Source of the DNA: Sulfurimonas sp.
GTDB lineage: Bacteria; Campylobacterota; Campylobacteria; Campylobacterales; Sulfurimonadaceae
Length of the DNA stretch: 64,000 nt
Reading direction: 5' to 3'
Assembly (NCBI GenBank): GCA_011391635.1
Contig: JAABQD010000001.1
Coordinates: 124,001-188,000 of the forward strand
Position numbers and translations under genes: made by a program. The stretch's first letter is position 1. The number at the start of each line of letters is the position of its first letter. This document shows positions 38,665 to 49,079 of the stretch, piece after piece. The notes below the pieces were generated by a model. The model was given only the letters and a program-made list of their open reading frames with translations, did no database searches and was not told where the DNA came from.

Positions 38665-38980
38665 ACAGATGGAGTTACTCTTAGATAAATCTTTACTGGA
38701 GATAAAAGAGTGGCATTTTTATGATGCTCATGAGACTTTAGAACTGATTTGGTTTCCAAGAAGATTTGAAGAGAATGATGAAGTAAAACTTATAAAAGGG
38801 CTTATAAATGCGGTTGTTTCCCTTGAGCTTTTAAAAAGAGATAAAGAAAGTTCAAGTACAAAAGTGTGGAAAAATTATCTAAAATATCGTCCTCTTCTGT
38901 ATAAAATAACCTCACTCCACTTAAATAGATACCATCAAATAGCTCGGCATGTGGAAAGTATCAAAAACAAAAGCTTTTAG
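38657..38980 (+). CDS. DUF309 family protein
   Basis: About 107 residues, helical. The motif WHFYDAHETLELIWF is the DUF309 signature (HExxE...W). Function unknown. An ATG at 38657 is preferred to a TTG at 38654. A word copy with a terminal G lies at 38945-38956. Confidence 0.78.
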   Translation: MTKQMELLLDKSLLEIKEWHFYDAHETLELIWFPRRFEENDEVKLIKGLINAVVSLELLKRDKESSSTKVWKNYLKYRPLLYKITSLHLNRYHQIARHVESIKNKSF

Positions 38981-39019
38981 CTACAATTTCATAAATCAAA
39001 AATAACCCAAGGAGTTACC

Positions 39020-39871
39020 ATGGATGTAGCAAACTTAGATGTTACAAAACTCGATGTAACGAAACTCAATGTTCCAAAAGATGTCACTAAATATTCAGAT
39101 ATGTTCGTCATGTACGCAAGTGAATACGGACTTAAAATCATCGCGGCAATTATCATTTTTATTGCTGGAAAATGGGTAGCCAACAAAATTGCTATGCTCA
39201 TTAAAAGAGTCATGGAAAAAGCAAAAGTGGATCAAACCCTAGTAGAGTTTGCACATAGTGTTGTCTATTTTGTTATGGTTGTTATGGTTGTTTTAGCTTC
39301 TCTTAACTCGTTGGGTGTCAATACAACCTCTTTCTTGGCAGTATTTGGTGCGGCATCTTTGGCAGTTGGTTTGGCACTCAAAGATTCACTCTCAAATATA
39401 GGTGCGGCTGTGATTATCATCATCTTCAGACCTTTTAAAATCGATGATGTGATAGAAACGGGTGGTGCAAATGGAAGAGTAAAAGATATCAATCTCTTCT
39501 CAACTGTCTTAGAAGCTGGAGATAAAAGCATAATCATCATACCCAATGCAGCAATTATTGGTAAAAATATCACAAACTTTTCTGCTCGAAAAGAGAGAAT
39601 TGTTGATCTTGTTTTTAGCATAAGTTATGGGGATGATTTACGCATTGCAAAAGAGATTTTGATGGATATCATTCAAAAAGATGAGAGAGTTTTAACCACC
39701 CCTGCTCCTTCTGTTACCGTGGGTGAACTCGCAGCAAACAGTGTCAATCTCTCATTTAAAATCTGGGTTGCTTCTGAAAATTATGGAGCGGTTCATGCGG
39801 ATATGCTTGAGACTGTCAAACTTGCATTTGATGCCAAAGGAATAACATTTCCTCAACCAATTCGGGTTTAA
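39020..39871 (+). CDS. mscS: Small-conductance mechanosensitive channel MscS
   Basis: A 283-residue inner-membrane channel with three helices and the pore-lining TM3 (FLAVFGAASLAVGLALKDSL), followed by the MscS beta domain (GRVKDINLFSTVLEA, IPNAAIIGKNITNFSAR). It opens at high membrane tension. The N-terminus before TM1 consists of near-repeats (LDVTKLDVTKLNVPKDVTK), an unusual decoration. AAGGAG precedes the ATG. Confidence 0.92.
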   Translation: MDVANLDVTKLDVTKLNVPKDVTKYSDMFVMYASEYGLKIIAAIIIFIAGKWVANKIAMLIKRVMEKAKVDQTLVEFAHSVVYFVMVVMVVLASLNSLGVNTTSFLAVFGAASLAVGLALKDSLSNIGAAVIIIIFRPFKIDDVIETGGANGRVKDINLFSTVLEAGDKSIIIIPNAAIIGKNITNFSARKERIVDLVFSISYGDDLRIAKEILMDIIQKDERVLTTPAPSVTVGELAANSVNLSFKIWVASENYGAVHADMLETVKLAFDAKGITFPQPIRV

Positions 39872-41019
39872 GATAAAAGAGAAGTGCTTCTTCTCTTTTT
39901 TTCCCACACATATAAAAATCCACATGCCAAAAGTGCAAGAAACATAGCACTCAAAAAGAGATATTCAGGATAATACTCATAAATATATCCCGCAAGTATC
40001 GCCCCGCTAAATCCTCCTAAACCATAACTAATTCCTGAAAAAAATTGCTGTGCAAGAGCTTTATGTTTGTAGAGATAAAAGAGATAACTAATCGCCGCAG
40101 AGTGAAAAAGTGCAAAACTCAGAGCGTGAAGCGTTTGAGAAAAAAAGAGTATAAGTAAATTTTGCGGAAATAAAAAGAGTAAAAACCATCGAAAAGCGGT
40201 GGCGAAAGTGGTAATTTGTAAAATCAAAAGTAAATTCAAACGAAGAAGTTTGCCTTGAAAATAGAGCATGATTATCTCAGCTAAAACTCCAAAACTCCAC
40301 AGATAGATTGTCATATCCATGCTCACGCTATGGTCAGTTTCATAGATAGTAAAAAAGTTGTAGTACGCTCCAAAACTCACCTGCATCAAAGTCAGCCCAA
40401 GCCAAAGTCTCCAATCTCTCAAAAGATGAATATCATTTTGCACCGGCTGTGTTATCTCTTCTGTTCTATGAGCATTTTTTGCAATAATATAAGCAACTAT
40501 CGCAGTCAAAAATGAAAGAGCCACTAGAAACTCTAACGCCACAATTGCTTCGCTCAAAACTCGAACCAAAACAAGAGCAACCAAAACAAATCCAACCGAA
40601 CCAAAAAGTCTGATTTTTCCATATCTCTCTTTGCCAATTTGGCTCAAAGCGATATGCTCCATGTAAGGTAGAATAAGGCTCAGACCAATTCCAAGTCCTG
40701 CATTGGCAAGAAGGAGTTTGTAAAAATTATCAAGTGAAAAATAAAAAGCGACAGAACTCATGAGCATCATAACAAGAGCTGTATTGAAGCTTTTTACACC
40801 CAGCTTTAAGCCTCGCACAAAAGCAAAGGGGAGTATAAAACGCACCAAAGGAGCAACCGCAAAAATAGTGCCAATTTCCGTTGCAGAGTACCCAGACATT
40901 GCCAAAACCTTTGGCATAAAAATAATGTACACGCCCACTATCGAGAAATAAAAAAAATAAAAAATTCCTAAGAGTGTTGGCACCCCAAGAGTATTTTCTC
41001 TCATTCGCTCATCGCACAT
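39868..41019 (-). CDS. Major facilitator superfamily transporter
   Basis: A 383-residue membrane protein with about twelve helices, resembling the PPP/nucleoside-permease-like MFS_1 group (YFFYFSIVGVYIIFMPKVL). Substrate unknown. An alternative start is the ATG at 41004 (MRENTLG). Its last codons overlap the mscS stop by four bases and its C-terminal coding part contains the mscS terminator. A word copy lies at 39920-39929. Confidence 0.82.
   Translation of the reverse strand: MCDERMRENTLGVPTLLGIFYFFYFSIVGVYIIFMPKVLAMSGYSATEIGTIFAVAPLVRFILPFAFVRGLKLGVKSFNTALVMMLMSSVAFYFSLDNFYKLLLANAGLGIGLSLILPYMEHIALSQIGKERYGKIRLFGSVGFVLVALVLVRVLSEAIVALEFLVALSFLTAIVAYIIAKNAHRTEEITQPVQNDIHLLRDWRLWLGLTLMQVSFGAYYNFFTIYETDHSVSMDMTIYLWSFGVLAEIIMLYFQGKLLRLNLLLILQITTFATAFRWFLLFLFPQNLLILFFSQTLHALSFALFHSAAISYLFYLYKHKALAQQFFSGISYGLGGFSGAILAGYIYEYYPEYLFLSAMFLALLACGFLYVWEKKRRSTSLLS
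39875..39902. terminator. Rho-independent terminator of mscS inside the end of the MFS gene
   Basis: Arms AAAAGAGAAG and CTTCTCTTTT (10 perfect pairs, 5-base loop) followed by more T. It lies in the convergent overlap and encodes residues of the MFS tail on the other strand. Confidence 0.75.
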
Positions 41020-41027
41020 ATGGAACT

Positions 41028-41549
41028 TTAAAATGACTCTGGTTTGGTGTAAATGACTGTTGTTCCACTCAGCAAATCATGCAGAGTTTTTTTGTCGCGT
41101 CTGAGTAATCCCCAAAAGAATCCAAATGTCAAAAGGGAGATAAAATAACCAATAAATCGAATAATAAGCTGGATATAGGACGCTTCTTTAAGAGTTTTTG
41201 CATCCACAACTTTGATATTTGCAAATTTTTTCCCTGGAGTTTGCCCATGTTTTTTCCACAAAAGAACATGCACACCCATAATCAACACTATTTGTACTAT
41301 AGAAGCAACTGGATTTGGAGCATGTGTGATTGCTTTTTCATCATGCACGATTACATCCAAAGCACCTGCACTTTTTGTCTCATCATAGCCAAATGCCATC
41401 ATAATGATAAGTGCCACAGGTAAGCCTATCATAAAGATATCCGTTACAAACGCTTTTGCTCGGTCTAAAAAACCGGCATGTGGAATGACTGCAACATCTA
41501 ACGCTTTTTTATGTTGTTTTGATTGTTTTTTTATATTTCTGAATCTCAT
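41028..41549 (-). CDS. RDD family membrane protein
   Basis: A 173-residue protein with the RDD-type first helix (AGFLDRAKAFVTDIFMIGLPVALI), a middle helix and the conserved GQTPGKKFANIKVVDA. RDD proteins are often tied to ion or compatible-solute transport, but the role is uncertain. A word copy with a terminal G lies at 41474-41485. Confidence 0.8.
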   Translation of the reverse strand: MRFRNIKKQSKQHKKALDVAVIPHAGFLDRAKAFVTDIFMIGLPVALIIMMAFGYDETKSAGALDVIVHDEKAITHAPNPVASIVQIVLIMGVHVLLWKKHGQTPGKKFANIKVVDAKTLKEASYIQLIIRFIGYFISLLTFGFFWGLLRRDKKTLHDLLSGTTVIYTKPESF

Positions 41550-41681
41550 AAGTAGGATTATATCTTCTTGATGCTTTAAATATTTATATTTTCATCTATG
41601 TTAAATTTTGGTATAATTTTATATTGTTTTTTCAGAGATTAAACTTTTTCTACAAAATCATCCAAAAAAAGGGGGTTCTTT

Positions 41682-42167
41682 ATGCTTAAAGAGATGCAAA
41701 AAGATGACTTTATTGTTTCCAAAACAGACCTCAAAGGTCGAATAACCTATGTAAACCAAATTTTTATGAAGATGGGGGAGTATAGTGAAGCAGAGCTTTT
41801 GGGAAAACCTCATAGTCTCATTCGTCACCCAAGTATGCCAAAAGCAGTATTCAAGCTTTTGTGGGACAAAATAAGTAAAAAAGAGGAAATTTTTGCTTAT
41901 GTTATCAATAAAACAAAAAATGGCAATGAGTATTGGGTTTATGCAAATGTCACGGCATCCCTCGATGAAAGAGGAAATATTGTGGGGTACTACTCTGTAC
42001 GAAGATGCCCAAATCCAAATGCTTTAGCAATCATAAAACCTCTCTATGCAACAATGCTTGAGACTGAGAAGAGAAGTGGAGTAGACGCTTCAACAAAAGT
42101 TTTAACAGATATATTAACAGACAAAGGAGTGAGCTACGATGAATTTATCATCTCTATTCAAGAATAA
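41682..42167 (+). CDS. PAS domain signalling protein, CetB-like
   Basis: A 161-residue soluble PAS protein with the Aer-type motif [21 protein letters not shown] and [19 protein letters not shown]. In Campylobacter CetB, a PAS protein binding FAD, works with the membrane receptor CetA in energy taxis. It overlaps the next chemoreceptor gene by 29 bases, which supports the pairing. Confidence 0.85.
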   Translation: MLKEMQKDDFIVSKTDLKGRITYVNQIFMKMGEYSEAELLGKPHSLIRHPSMPKAVFKLLWDKISKKEEIFAYVINKTKNGNEYWVYANVTASLDERGNIVGYYSVRRCPNPNALAIIKPLYATMLETEKRSGVDASTKVLTDILTDKGVSYDEFIISIQE

Positions 42168-43575
42168 TCAAACTCTATTACTTTTTATTGCACTTGCGGG
42201 TGTCACTCTTTTTGCTTTGGCAACGGGTGGCTATATTTTAGCTCTGATTCTTTTTCTTGTCTTGCTTGTGAGTACGCTAACTCCTTCGGATGCCAAGTCA
42301 CAAGCATCTTCTGAAATCTATACTGCAATGAAGAGGGTTATCAAAAATGCTTCAGAGGGAAAACTCGAAGATCGCATTACCAATATACCAGACAATGATT
42401 CTGAAGAATCTAAGTTTGCTTGGAATATCAATGATGTACTTGACCAACTCGAAGCTTTTATGCGAGATGTAGCAACAACTATAGAAAATGCTTCCAATGG
42501 CAATACATATAGAAGAACGTACCCTTCGGGATTACATGGTGTTTTTCATACAACTTCACAAAAATTGAATTTAGCTATCGCTTCTATCGCAAGTGGCTAT
42601 GAGACTAAGATACGAGGAGAACTCTCGCATAATTTAAGTAATTTAGGTGGTGGTGTGAGTCAAGGTCTCACAGTAATTCAAAAAGATATCGCTTTAAGCT
42701 CTGAAGATTCTCATGAAATTGTAGATGCCGCAGACAGAACAGCAGAAGAGTCATCAAAAAGTTTAGGTACAGTTATCAGCATAAGTGAAAAACTGAGCGA
42801 ACTTGTAGAACTCATTGGTTCATCCCATAATGGTATCGTAAACTTAGAACACCGCTCAGCAGAGATTTCTGAGGTTGTTGGACTTATCAAAGATATCGCA
42901 GACCAAACAAATCTCTTGGCACTCAATGCAGCTATTGAAGCAGCAAGAGCGGGAGATCATGGAAGAGGTTTTGCTGTAGTTGCGGATGAAGTGCGTAAAC
43001 TCGCGGAGCGAACGCAAAAAGCGACAACACAAATAGAAATCACGATTAAAGCACTCCAACAAGAGGCAAATGATATACGAACAAACTCTGATAATATCTC
43101 AGAGATTGCAGAGACTTCCAATACAGTTATCCATGAGTTTGAACACACATTCAAGGAACTCAACTCTCTTGCAGTTGGAACATCGTATGCGGCGATAAAA
43201 ATTCAAAATCGTCTCTTTACAACCCTAGTAAAAGTGGATCATATTGTTTTTAAATCTAAAGCGTATGCAACCGTCTTGGATTCAAACAGTGAAACTGTTT
43301 TTGCTGATCACAGAAATTGTCGTATGGGTAAATGGTATCTTGGAATTGGAAAAGAGCGATTTGGTGCTACAAAAGCCTTTGCAGAAATGGATGCTCCACA
43401 TGCCACAGTTCATGATTCCGTCTTTAAAAACTTAGAGTATGTAAAAAATAGCTCAACGCTCAAAGCAGATCATCCAAAACGAATTACAGAAAATTTCTCA
43501 AGAATGGAAGACGCTTCTGCTGAACTCTTTGTGAAACTGGATACGATGATAGATGAGTATGCAAAGCAAAAATAG
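42139..43575 (+). CDS. Chemoreceptor with CZB domain, CetA-like
   Basis: A 478-residue membrane protein with two N-terminal helices (about residues 10-46) and no periplasmic sensor, a HAMP-like region, the MCP hairpin ([21 protein letters not shown]) and a C-terminal CZB domain ([22 protein letters not shown]). It is likely the output partner of the overlapping PAS protein. AAGGAG precedes the ATG. Confidence 0.88.
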   Translation: MNLSSLFKNNQTLLLFIALAGVTLFALATGGYILALILFLVLLVSTLTPSDAKSQASSEIYTAMKRVIKNASEGKLEDRITNIPDNDSEESKFAWNINDVLDQLEAFMRDVATTIENASNGNTYRRTYPSGLHGVFHTTSQKLNLAIASIASGYETKIRGELSHNLSNLGGGVSQGLTVIQKDIALSSEDSHEIVDAADRTAEESSKSLGTVISISEKLSELVELIGSSHNGIVNLEHRSAEISEVVGLIKDIADQTNLLALNAAIEAARAGDHGRGFAVVADEVRKLAERTQKATTQIEITIKALQQEANDIRTNSDNISEIAETSNTVIHEFEHTFKELNSLAVGTSYAAIKIQNRLFTTLVKVDHIVFKSKAYATVLDSNSETVFADHRNCRMGKWYLGIGKERFGATKAFAEMDAPHATVHDSVFKNLEYVKNSSTLKADHPKRITENFSRMEDASAELFVKLDTMIDEYAKQK

Positions 43576-43722
43576 GTTTATTATTAAATCTATCTTAAAG
43601 AAATAGGGATAGATTATAATTAACTTACTATTTATTTATAATTAGTAGAATTACGCATCTCAAATATGTTTCCCCCTTTCATATAGAGATAAAGATATTC
43701 TCCTATAAATTATCAAGACCCT

Positions 43723-43760
43723 CTCAAGCTCTTAACCCCCTTTAAAGAGCTTGAGTTTTT
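43723..43760 (+). terminator. Rho-independent terminator after the chemoreceptor gene
   Basis: Arms CTCAAGCTCTT and AAGAGCTTGAG are perfect 11-base complements, followed by TTTTT. The rest of the gap 43576-43722 is AT-rich without a recognised element. Confidence 0.9.
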
Positions 43761-43776
43761 ATGCTAAAATCCCACT

Positions 43777-45279
43777 ATGAAAAAAATCATTCTCACAACT
43801 CTCAACTCAAGATACACACACACCTCGATTGGTCTAAGATATCTCTATGCCAACATGAAAGAGCTACAAAATGCAACTGAAATTTTAGAATTTAGTATCA
43901 ATGATGCCCTCCAAACCATAGCAGAGAAACTTCTGCTCCACATGCCAGATGTTATCGGTATTGGTGTCTATATTTGGAATGCATCTGAGGTACATGAACT
44001 TCTCCATATTCTCAAAAAAATTGCTCCACAAGTTAGAATTGTATTGGGTGGTCCAGAGGTAAGTTATGAGCCATTTCGTGTTGATTTTGGCGAAGCGGAT
44101 TTTATCATCCAAGGCGAAGGTGACACCGCTTTTTATGAACTTTGCAAAAAATTGCAAGAGGATAAGCTTCCACATGCCAGAATAATACCAATGCATACGC
44201 CTGAGCTAAAAAATATAGAACTCCCTTATCAATTTTACACAGACGATGATATCAAAAACCGCTATATTTATGTAGAAATTTCCCGTGGTTGCCCATTTGC
44301 TTGTGAGTTTTGTCTCTCTTCGATGGATGAGAGAGTCAGAGCATTTGATTTGGATAAAGTTTTGGATGCGTTTGAGATTTTATGGCAAAGAGGTGCGAGA
44401 AATTTTAAATTTGTCGATAGAACTTTCAATCTCAACATAAAAAGTGCAAATAGAATACTCGATTTTTTCCTCGCAAAAGAGCCACCCTATTTTGCACATT
44501 TTGAAGTTATCCCTGACCATTTTCCAGCTTCACTCAGAGAAAAAATCGCACGATTTCCTTATGGTGCTTTGCAACTCGAAATCGGCATTCAAACACTCAA
44601 TACAGAAGTTGCAAACACTATCTCCAGACAACTTAACCTAGAAAAAATCAGAGAGAATATACACTTTTTAGAAAATGAAACCACGGCACATATTCATCTT
44701 GATTTGATTGTTGGATTGCCAAATGAGACACTTGAGAGTTTTGGCAAAAACCTTGATATGCTTGTAAACCTTAGCAGTTGTGAGATACAAATAGGCATAC
44801 TCAAAAAACTCTCAGGAACGCATATACATCGCCATGATGAAACATATAAAATGATTTACAGTGACATTCCTCCTTATGATATTTTACAAAATTCTCAACT
44901 GAGCTTTAATGATATTCAAATCATGAAAAGATTTGCACGATTTTGGGATTTGACTTACAATAGCGGAAACTTCAAAAGAAGTGTCCAACTTATTTGGCAA
45001 AATGAGAGTGTTTATGAAAATTTTTATAAGTTTGGCATGTGGATATATGAACAAACAAATTCCACATGGCAAATCTCTCTCGAGCGACTTGGTGAACTCC
45101 TGTTCCTATACCTCACAGAATCCAAAAAACTCCCTCCTGCGTTTGTGGCAAAAGAGATGCTCGAAGATATGATGAAACTCAAAGGTAGGGCAATTCCTAG
45201 TTACTTAAAGCCACATGCCAAAGGTTTTATCGCTGATTTGAAAGAGGGAACGGCAGGTTTTAACAAAAGGCAAATTTAA
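43777..45279 (+). CDS. B12-binding radical SAM protein (DUF4080 type)
   Basis: A 500-residue enzyme with an N-terminal cobalamin-binding-like domain (about residues 5-130, VLGGPEVSYEP), the radical SAM cluster motif CPFACEFC (C172, C176, C179) and a C-terminal DUF4080-like region. Reaction unknown; related enzymes modify cofactors, lipids or peptides. It contains four copies of the dispersed word. Confidence 0.85.
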   Translation: MKKIILTTLNSRYTHTSIGLRYLYANMKELQNATEILEFSINDALQTIAEKLLLHMPDVIGIGVYIWNASEVHELLHILKKIAPQVRIVLGGPEVSYEPFRVDFGEADFIIQGEGDTAFYELCKKLQEDKLPHARIIPMHTPELKNIELPYQFYTDDDIKNRYIYVEISRGCPFACEFCLSSMDERVRAFDLDKVLDAFEILWQRGARNFKFVDRTFNLNIKSANRILDFFLAKEPPYFAHFEVIPDHFPASLREKIARFPYGALQLEIGIQTLNTEVANTISRQLNLEKIRENIHFLENETTAHIHLDLIVGLPNETLESFGKNLDMLVNLSSCEIQIGILKKLSGTHIHRHDETYKMIYSDIPPYDILQNSQLSFNDIQIMKRFARFWDLTYNSGNFKRSVQLIWQNESVYENFYKFGMWIYEQTNSTWQISLERLGELLFLYLTESKKLPPAFVAKEMLEDMMKLKGRAIPSYLKPHAKGFIADLKEGTAGFNKRQI

Positions 45280-45296
45280 ATAATGTATAATAACAA

Positions 45297-45938
45297 ATGA
45301 CTCTTTTCAGAATAACATTATTTCTTTTACTATTATCTCCTTTTACTTACGCTGGACAGCCATACGCTGATGCTTCTTTGGTTGCACAGATTGGACAAAA
45401 GTACAAAGAGTTTGCTGCAAAAAGATTTTTTTATCAACAAACTACCTTAGATTCTGTTGCTGGAAAAAGTGATTTGCAAAAGATGGAAGAAGTAAATACC
45501 TTTTACAACGAGGTCAAATATATGCCCGATACAAAAGTCTATGGCGTAAGTGACTATTGGGCGACACCTTGGGAATTTTTAGGTAAAGATATGGGCGATT
45601 GTGAAGATTATGTCATAGCAAAATATTTTGCTCTTGTCTATCTTGGCGTTGATTCCAAAAAACTCTTCTTTACCTATGTTCGATCAACACAATTTAAAGA
45701 AGCACATATGGTTTTGACCTACTTTGCAACTGCAAGAAGTGAGCCTCTCATTATGGACAACAACAACCATAGAGTGCTTCCTGCATCCAAAAGAACAGAC
45801 CTTACTCCTATTTATAACTTCAGCGGAACATCTCTATATAAAGCTTCAGGAGATGGAGCTGGAGCAAAAGTAGAAAACGAAAAAGTCCACAAAAACTGGG
45901 ATGAACTTAAACTCAACATTCAAAGGAAAAAAATATGA
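45297..45938 (+). CDS. lapG: LapG-like periplasmic cysteine protease
   Basis: A 213-residue protein with signal peptide and bacterial transglutaminase-like cysteine peptidase domain (BTLCP). The catalytic triad is visible as C102 in MGDCEDYV, His in EAHMVLTYF and Asp in IMDNNN. LapG cleaves a giant surface adhesin to release biofilm cells and is held in check by LapD. The stop overlaps the lapD-like start. Confidence 0.87.
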   Translation: MTLFRITLFLLLLSPFTYAGQPYADASLVAQIGQKYKEFAAKRFFYQQTTLDSVAGKSDLQKMEEVNTFYNEVKYMPDTKVYGVSDYWATPWEFLGKDMGDCEDYVIAKYFALVYLGVDSKKLFFTYVRSTQFKEAHMVLTYFATARSEPLIMDNNNHRVLPASKRTDLTPIYNFSGTSLYKASGDGAGAKVENEKVHKNWDELKLNIQRKKI

Positions 45939-47866
45939 CCCTCTTCAAGCAGATAGCCCTCATGCTATCGATATTTTTACTCATTATTTTAGGAACTGTT
46001 TTGACACTCAACTTTCAAAGTGCCAATGACTCTGTTCAAGACAGACTCTATGAAGATGCGAAAAATACTGCAACATCTTTGAGCCTTTCTCTAGGGACTG
46101 CAGGTGGAGACGAAGCGATTATGTCCACTATGATAAACGCAAACTTTGATAGTGGAAATTACCTCTATATTTCACTCATTGATGTTGAAAATAAAACTAT
46201 TTATGAACGCAAATCTGAGGGTGGAGAGGTTACAGTGCCTCTTTGGTTTTTGAAATTAGTCAGAATTGAAGCACCTGTTGCATCAGCAAATGTTTCTGCT
46301 GGTTGGAGTCAAGTAGGCATACTCAATGTTCAAAGCGATGTAACGTATGCATATAAACAACTCTATACTATTTTGATAAATCTTCTTGTCTCTTTTGGTA
46401 TTATTGCATCAGTTGCTCTTACTATCCTCAATCTCATTCTAGTCGCTATTCTCAAACCACTCAAAGAGGTGCAAAGACAAGCTGAAGCAGTGGGTCGAAA
46501 TGAGTTTATCCTTCAAGGAACTATTCCTACAACAAAAGAGTTCAAAGATGTTGTTCTTGGAATGAACAATATGGTCTCCAAAGTACAAGCGATGTTTGAC
46601 AAAGGAAACGAAGAGCTTAAAAAACAAAAAGAGTTAGAGTACATCGACCCAACAACAAAACTTAGAAATCGTAAATATCTTATAGACAAACTTCCAGAAT
46701 TTCTTAAAATTGATGCAACTTCTAAGGGTGGTATCAATATCATGGTAGCTTTTAGCGGTGTGATAGAGGCAAATGAAAAAATTGGTCACCGTGATGTTGA
46801 TAAACTTTTTATCGATATCGCAGAAATATTCAAAAGTAACACAAGCAAATTTGAACAAGCTATCGTCTCGAGAATGAATGGTACAGAGTTTTCTATCTTT
46901 ATCCCTGATTGTACAAATGAACAAGGTCTTGCACTCGCTCAAATCATTCAAAAATCTGTCAAAGAACTCATCTTGGCATGTGGACTTGACGAGAGCACAA
47001 CTTTTATCTCTCTTGGACTCTATGCATACAACTATACACAAAATATTGGTCAGCTTCTTTCTCACTCAGACAATGCACTCTCTCAAGCGAAATTTAACGA
47101 CAAACATATCCATTTAGAAAAATCTGAAGGAGCTGTTGAAGTTATGGGCAAAGATGCTTGGAGAGCTATTATCACTGAAGCACTTACGACAAATAGTTTT
47201 AGTTTTGTTTCATGGACAGCGGTCGATACAAAAGCTAAAAAAGTGGCACATAATGCTCTGAGCCTCAACCTCAAAGATAAAGATGAAAAAGTATATTACT
47301 ACGGTCAATTTATGGCACCAGCAAATCAAGCGGGTCTTAGCTCTCAAATCTATAGAAATGTTATCAACATGATGTTCAAAAGACCAGATAGTGCTCTCAA
47401 AGGTTTAACTTGCTCTTTACGACTCTCCTTTGAATACCTCGCGATGAAAGAGACTTATGATGAGCTAAATATGCTTTTCAAAGAGTTTGCAAGACAACTT
47501 CCATTTAGACTCATTTTAGAAATTCCAGATAGATTAGTGCGAAAAAATTCTGACGATATCAAAGAATACAAAGCTCTTTTTGAAAAATATAATATTGACA
47601 TGGGTATCTATGAGTTTATTGGAGAGAGTGTTGACTACCAATATCTTCAAGATTTAAGACCTGTTTATATCAAAGGTGAAACAAGCTACTTTTTGAGCCA
47701 AAGTGAACAAGCACTTTCTGCTCTTAGACTCATCACAGATACTGTTGGAATTTCACTTATCGCAACGGGTGTTATGGACTTGGAGACGCTTGCTAAGCTT
47801 GAAGAAAAAGACATTTTTGTCATTCAAGGTCGTGCTACGGAAATGGTTGATTTAAATCAAGCATAA
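45935..47866 (+). CDS. lapD: LapD-like c-di-GMP receptor with degenerate GGDEF and EAL domains
   Basis: A 643-residue inner-membrane protein: TM1 (about 7-28), a periplasmic LapD/MoxY-type domain with GWSQVGILNVQS, TM2 (about 145-170), HAMP, a GGDEF domain reading NGTEF and an EAL domain with SWTAV in place of EAL. Catalysis is therefore unlikely, and it should bind c-di-GMP and sequester LapG. The adjacent lapG-like gene supports this. Confidence 0.87.
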   Translation: MTLFKQIALMLSIFLLIILGTVLTLNFQSANDSVQDRLYEDAKNTATSLSLSLGTAGGDEAIMSTMINANFDSGNYLYISLIDVENKTIYERKSEGGEVTVPLWFLKLVRIEAPVASANVSAGWSQVGILNVQSDVTYAYKQLYTILINLLVSFGIIASVALTILNLILVAILKPLKEVQRQAEAVGRNEFILQGTIPTTKEFKDVVLGMNNMVSKVQAMFDKGNEELKKQKELEYIDPTTKLRNRKYLIDKLPEFLKIDATSKGGINIMVAFSGVIEANEKIGHRDVDKLFIDIAEIFKSNTSKFEQAIVSRMNGTEFSIFIPDCTNEQGLALAQIIQKSVKELILACGLDESTTFISLGLYAYNYTQNIGQLLSHSDNALSQAKFNDKHIHLEKSEGAVEVMGKDAWRAIITEALTTNSFSFVSWTAVDTKAKKVAHNALSLNLKDKDEKVYYYGQFMAPANQAGLSSQIYRNVINMMFKRPDSALKGLTCSLRLSFEYLAMKETYDELNMLFKEFARQLPFRLILEIPDRLVRKNSDDIKEYKALFEKYNIDMGIYEFIGESVDYQYLQDLRPVYIKGETSYFLSQSEQALSALRLITDTVGISLIATGVMDLETLAKLEEKDIFVIQGRATEMVDLNQA

Positions 47867-47935
47867 ACTGCCTTTTTTATGTTATTTTAGTATATACTTG
47901 CGTCACTAAATCGTAATCAATAAAAAGGGAGTTGT

Positions 47936-49054
47936 ATGTTTTTTGGAAATAATCGTGAGTTAGAAGAGTCTCTCAAGAAAAAAGAGGAGCATATTCGCTC
48001 TCTTGAAAATGAGTTAAGTGATGCACATGCCAGAATCTCAAGATTAGAGTCAGCTGCACAGTCAAATCAAGAAGAACATATAATGAATGAGCTTACTCGT
48101 GCATTAACACAAGGCCTTACAGATGGGTGTCAAAGGGATCTCAAAATCATTCAAGGTGATTTGAGTGACAATCTCCATAGCCTTGAGGATGTAGATAATC
48201 GAAATCAAAAAAATGGTGAATACACACAAAATACACAAGATGATGTAAATAATCTCGCAGGTGATATGAACGCTCTTCTTGAGCATATTACAAGCACATA
48301 TGAACAAGTGAATACGCTTAACTCAAATGTTGAAAGTATCTCTGATGTTATCAATCTCATCAAAGACATCTCAAATCAAACAAATCTTTTAGCACTCAAT
48401 GCAGCAATCGAAGCAGCACGAGCTGGAGAACATGGACGCGGATTTGCCGTAGTTGCGGATGAAGTGCGTAAACTTGCGGAGCGAACGCAAAAAGCAACAA
48501 GCGAAGTGGAAATCACTGTACAAAGCCTCAAACAAAATACACAAGAGGTTCATGCACACTCCAAAGCTATGGAAGAGTTATCCCAAAGCTCAAACGAAAA
48601 AATGGATCTTTTCCAAACAAGAATGAATGAGCTTTCGACAAATACGCATATTATCTCTGTAGAGAACAAAGATATCACTTATGCAATTTTTATGGTTTTA
48701 AGTAAGCTTGACCACTTATTGTTTAAAGCAAATGGATATAAAACAGTATTTAGTGGAGAAGTTACAGGTCACTTTGCCTCAGATACAGAGTGTAGACTTG
48801 GAAAATGGTACTTTGAAGGAGTCGGAAAAGAGAAGTTTGGCAAGTGTGCAAGTTTCTCAAAAATGGCTGAACCACATAAATTGGTCCATGATAACATCAA
48901 AAAAGCTGTTGATTGTGTAAAAAATGGAACATGTACAAAAGAGTCACAAAATGTTAAGACTTACTTTAGTGCTGCAGAAGATTCAAGTAAAAAAGTTATA
49001 GAACTTCTAGGTGTTATACTCGAAGAAGAAAAAAAATATAGACACGCTCGCTAA
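47936..49054 (+). CDS. Soluble CZB-domain chemoreceptor
   Basis: A 372-residue cytoplasmic protein starting with a coiled coil ([21 protein letters not shown]), then the MCP hairpin ([21 protein letters not shown]) and a CZB domain ([21 protein letters not shown]). No sensor domain other than CZB, as in TlpD. A start ATG with GGGAG upstream. Confidence 0.87.
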   Translation: MFFGNNRELEESLKKKEEHIRSLENELSDAHARISRLESAAQSNQEEHIMNELTRALTQGLTDGCQRDLKIIQGDLSDNLHSLEDVDNRNQKNGEYTQNTQDDVNNLAGDMNALLEHITSTYEQVNTLNSNVESISDVINLIKDISNQTNLLALNAAIEAARAGEHGRGFAVVADEVRKLAERTQKATSEVEITVQSLKQNTQEVHAHSKAMEELSQSSNEKMDLFQTRMNELSTNTHIISVENKDITYAIFMVLSKLDHLLFKANGYKTVFSGEVTGHFASDTECRLGKWYFEGVGKEKFGKCASFSKMAEPHKLVHDNIKKAVDCVKNGTCTKESQNVKTYFSAAEDSSKKVIELLGVILEEEKKYRHAR

Positions 49055-49058
49055 AAGA

Positions 49059-49079
49059 CTAAGCTCCTCTGGAGTTTAG
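49059..49079. terminator. Hairpin between convergent genes
   Basis: CTAAGCTCC-TCT-GGAGTTTAG, with one G-U pair. It lies in the 4-base gap and the end of the downstream minus-strand gene. Could terminate both. Confidence 0.5.

Noticed and set aside
46634-47065. Minus-strand frame of 143 codons in the LapD-like gene
   Set aside because: Antisense shadow of the GGDEF domain.
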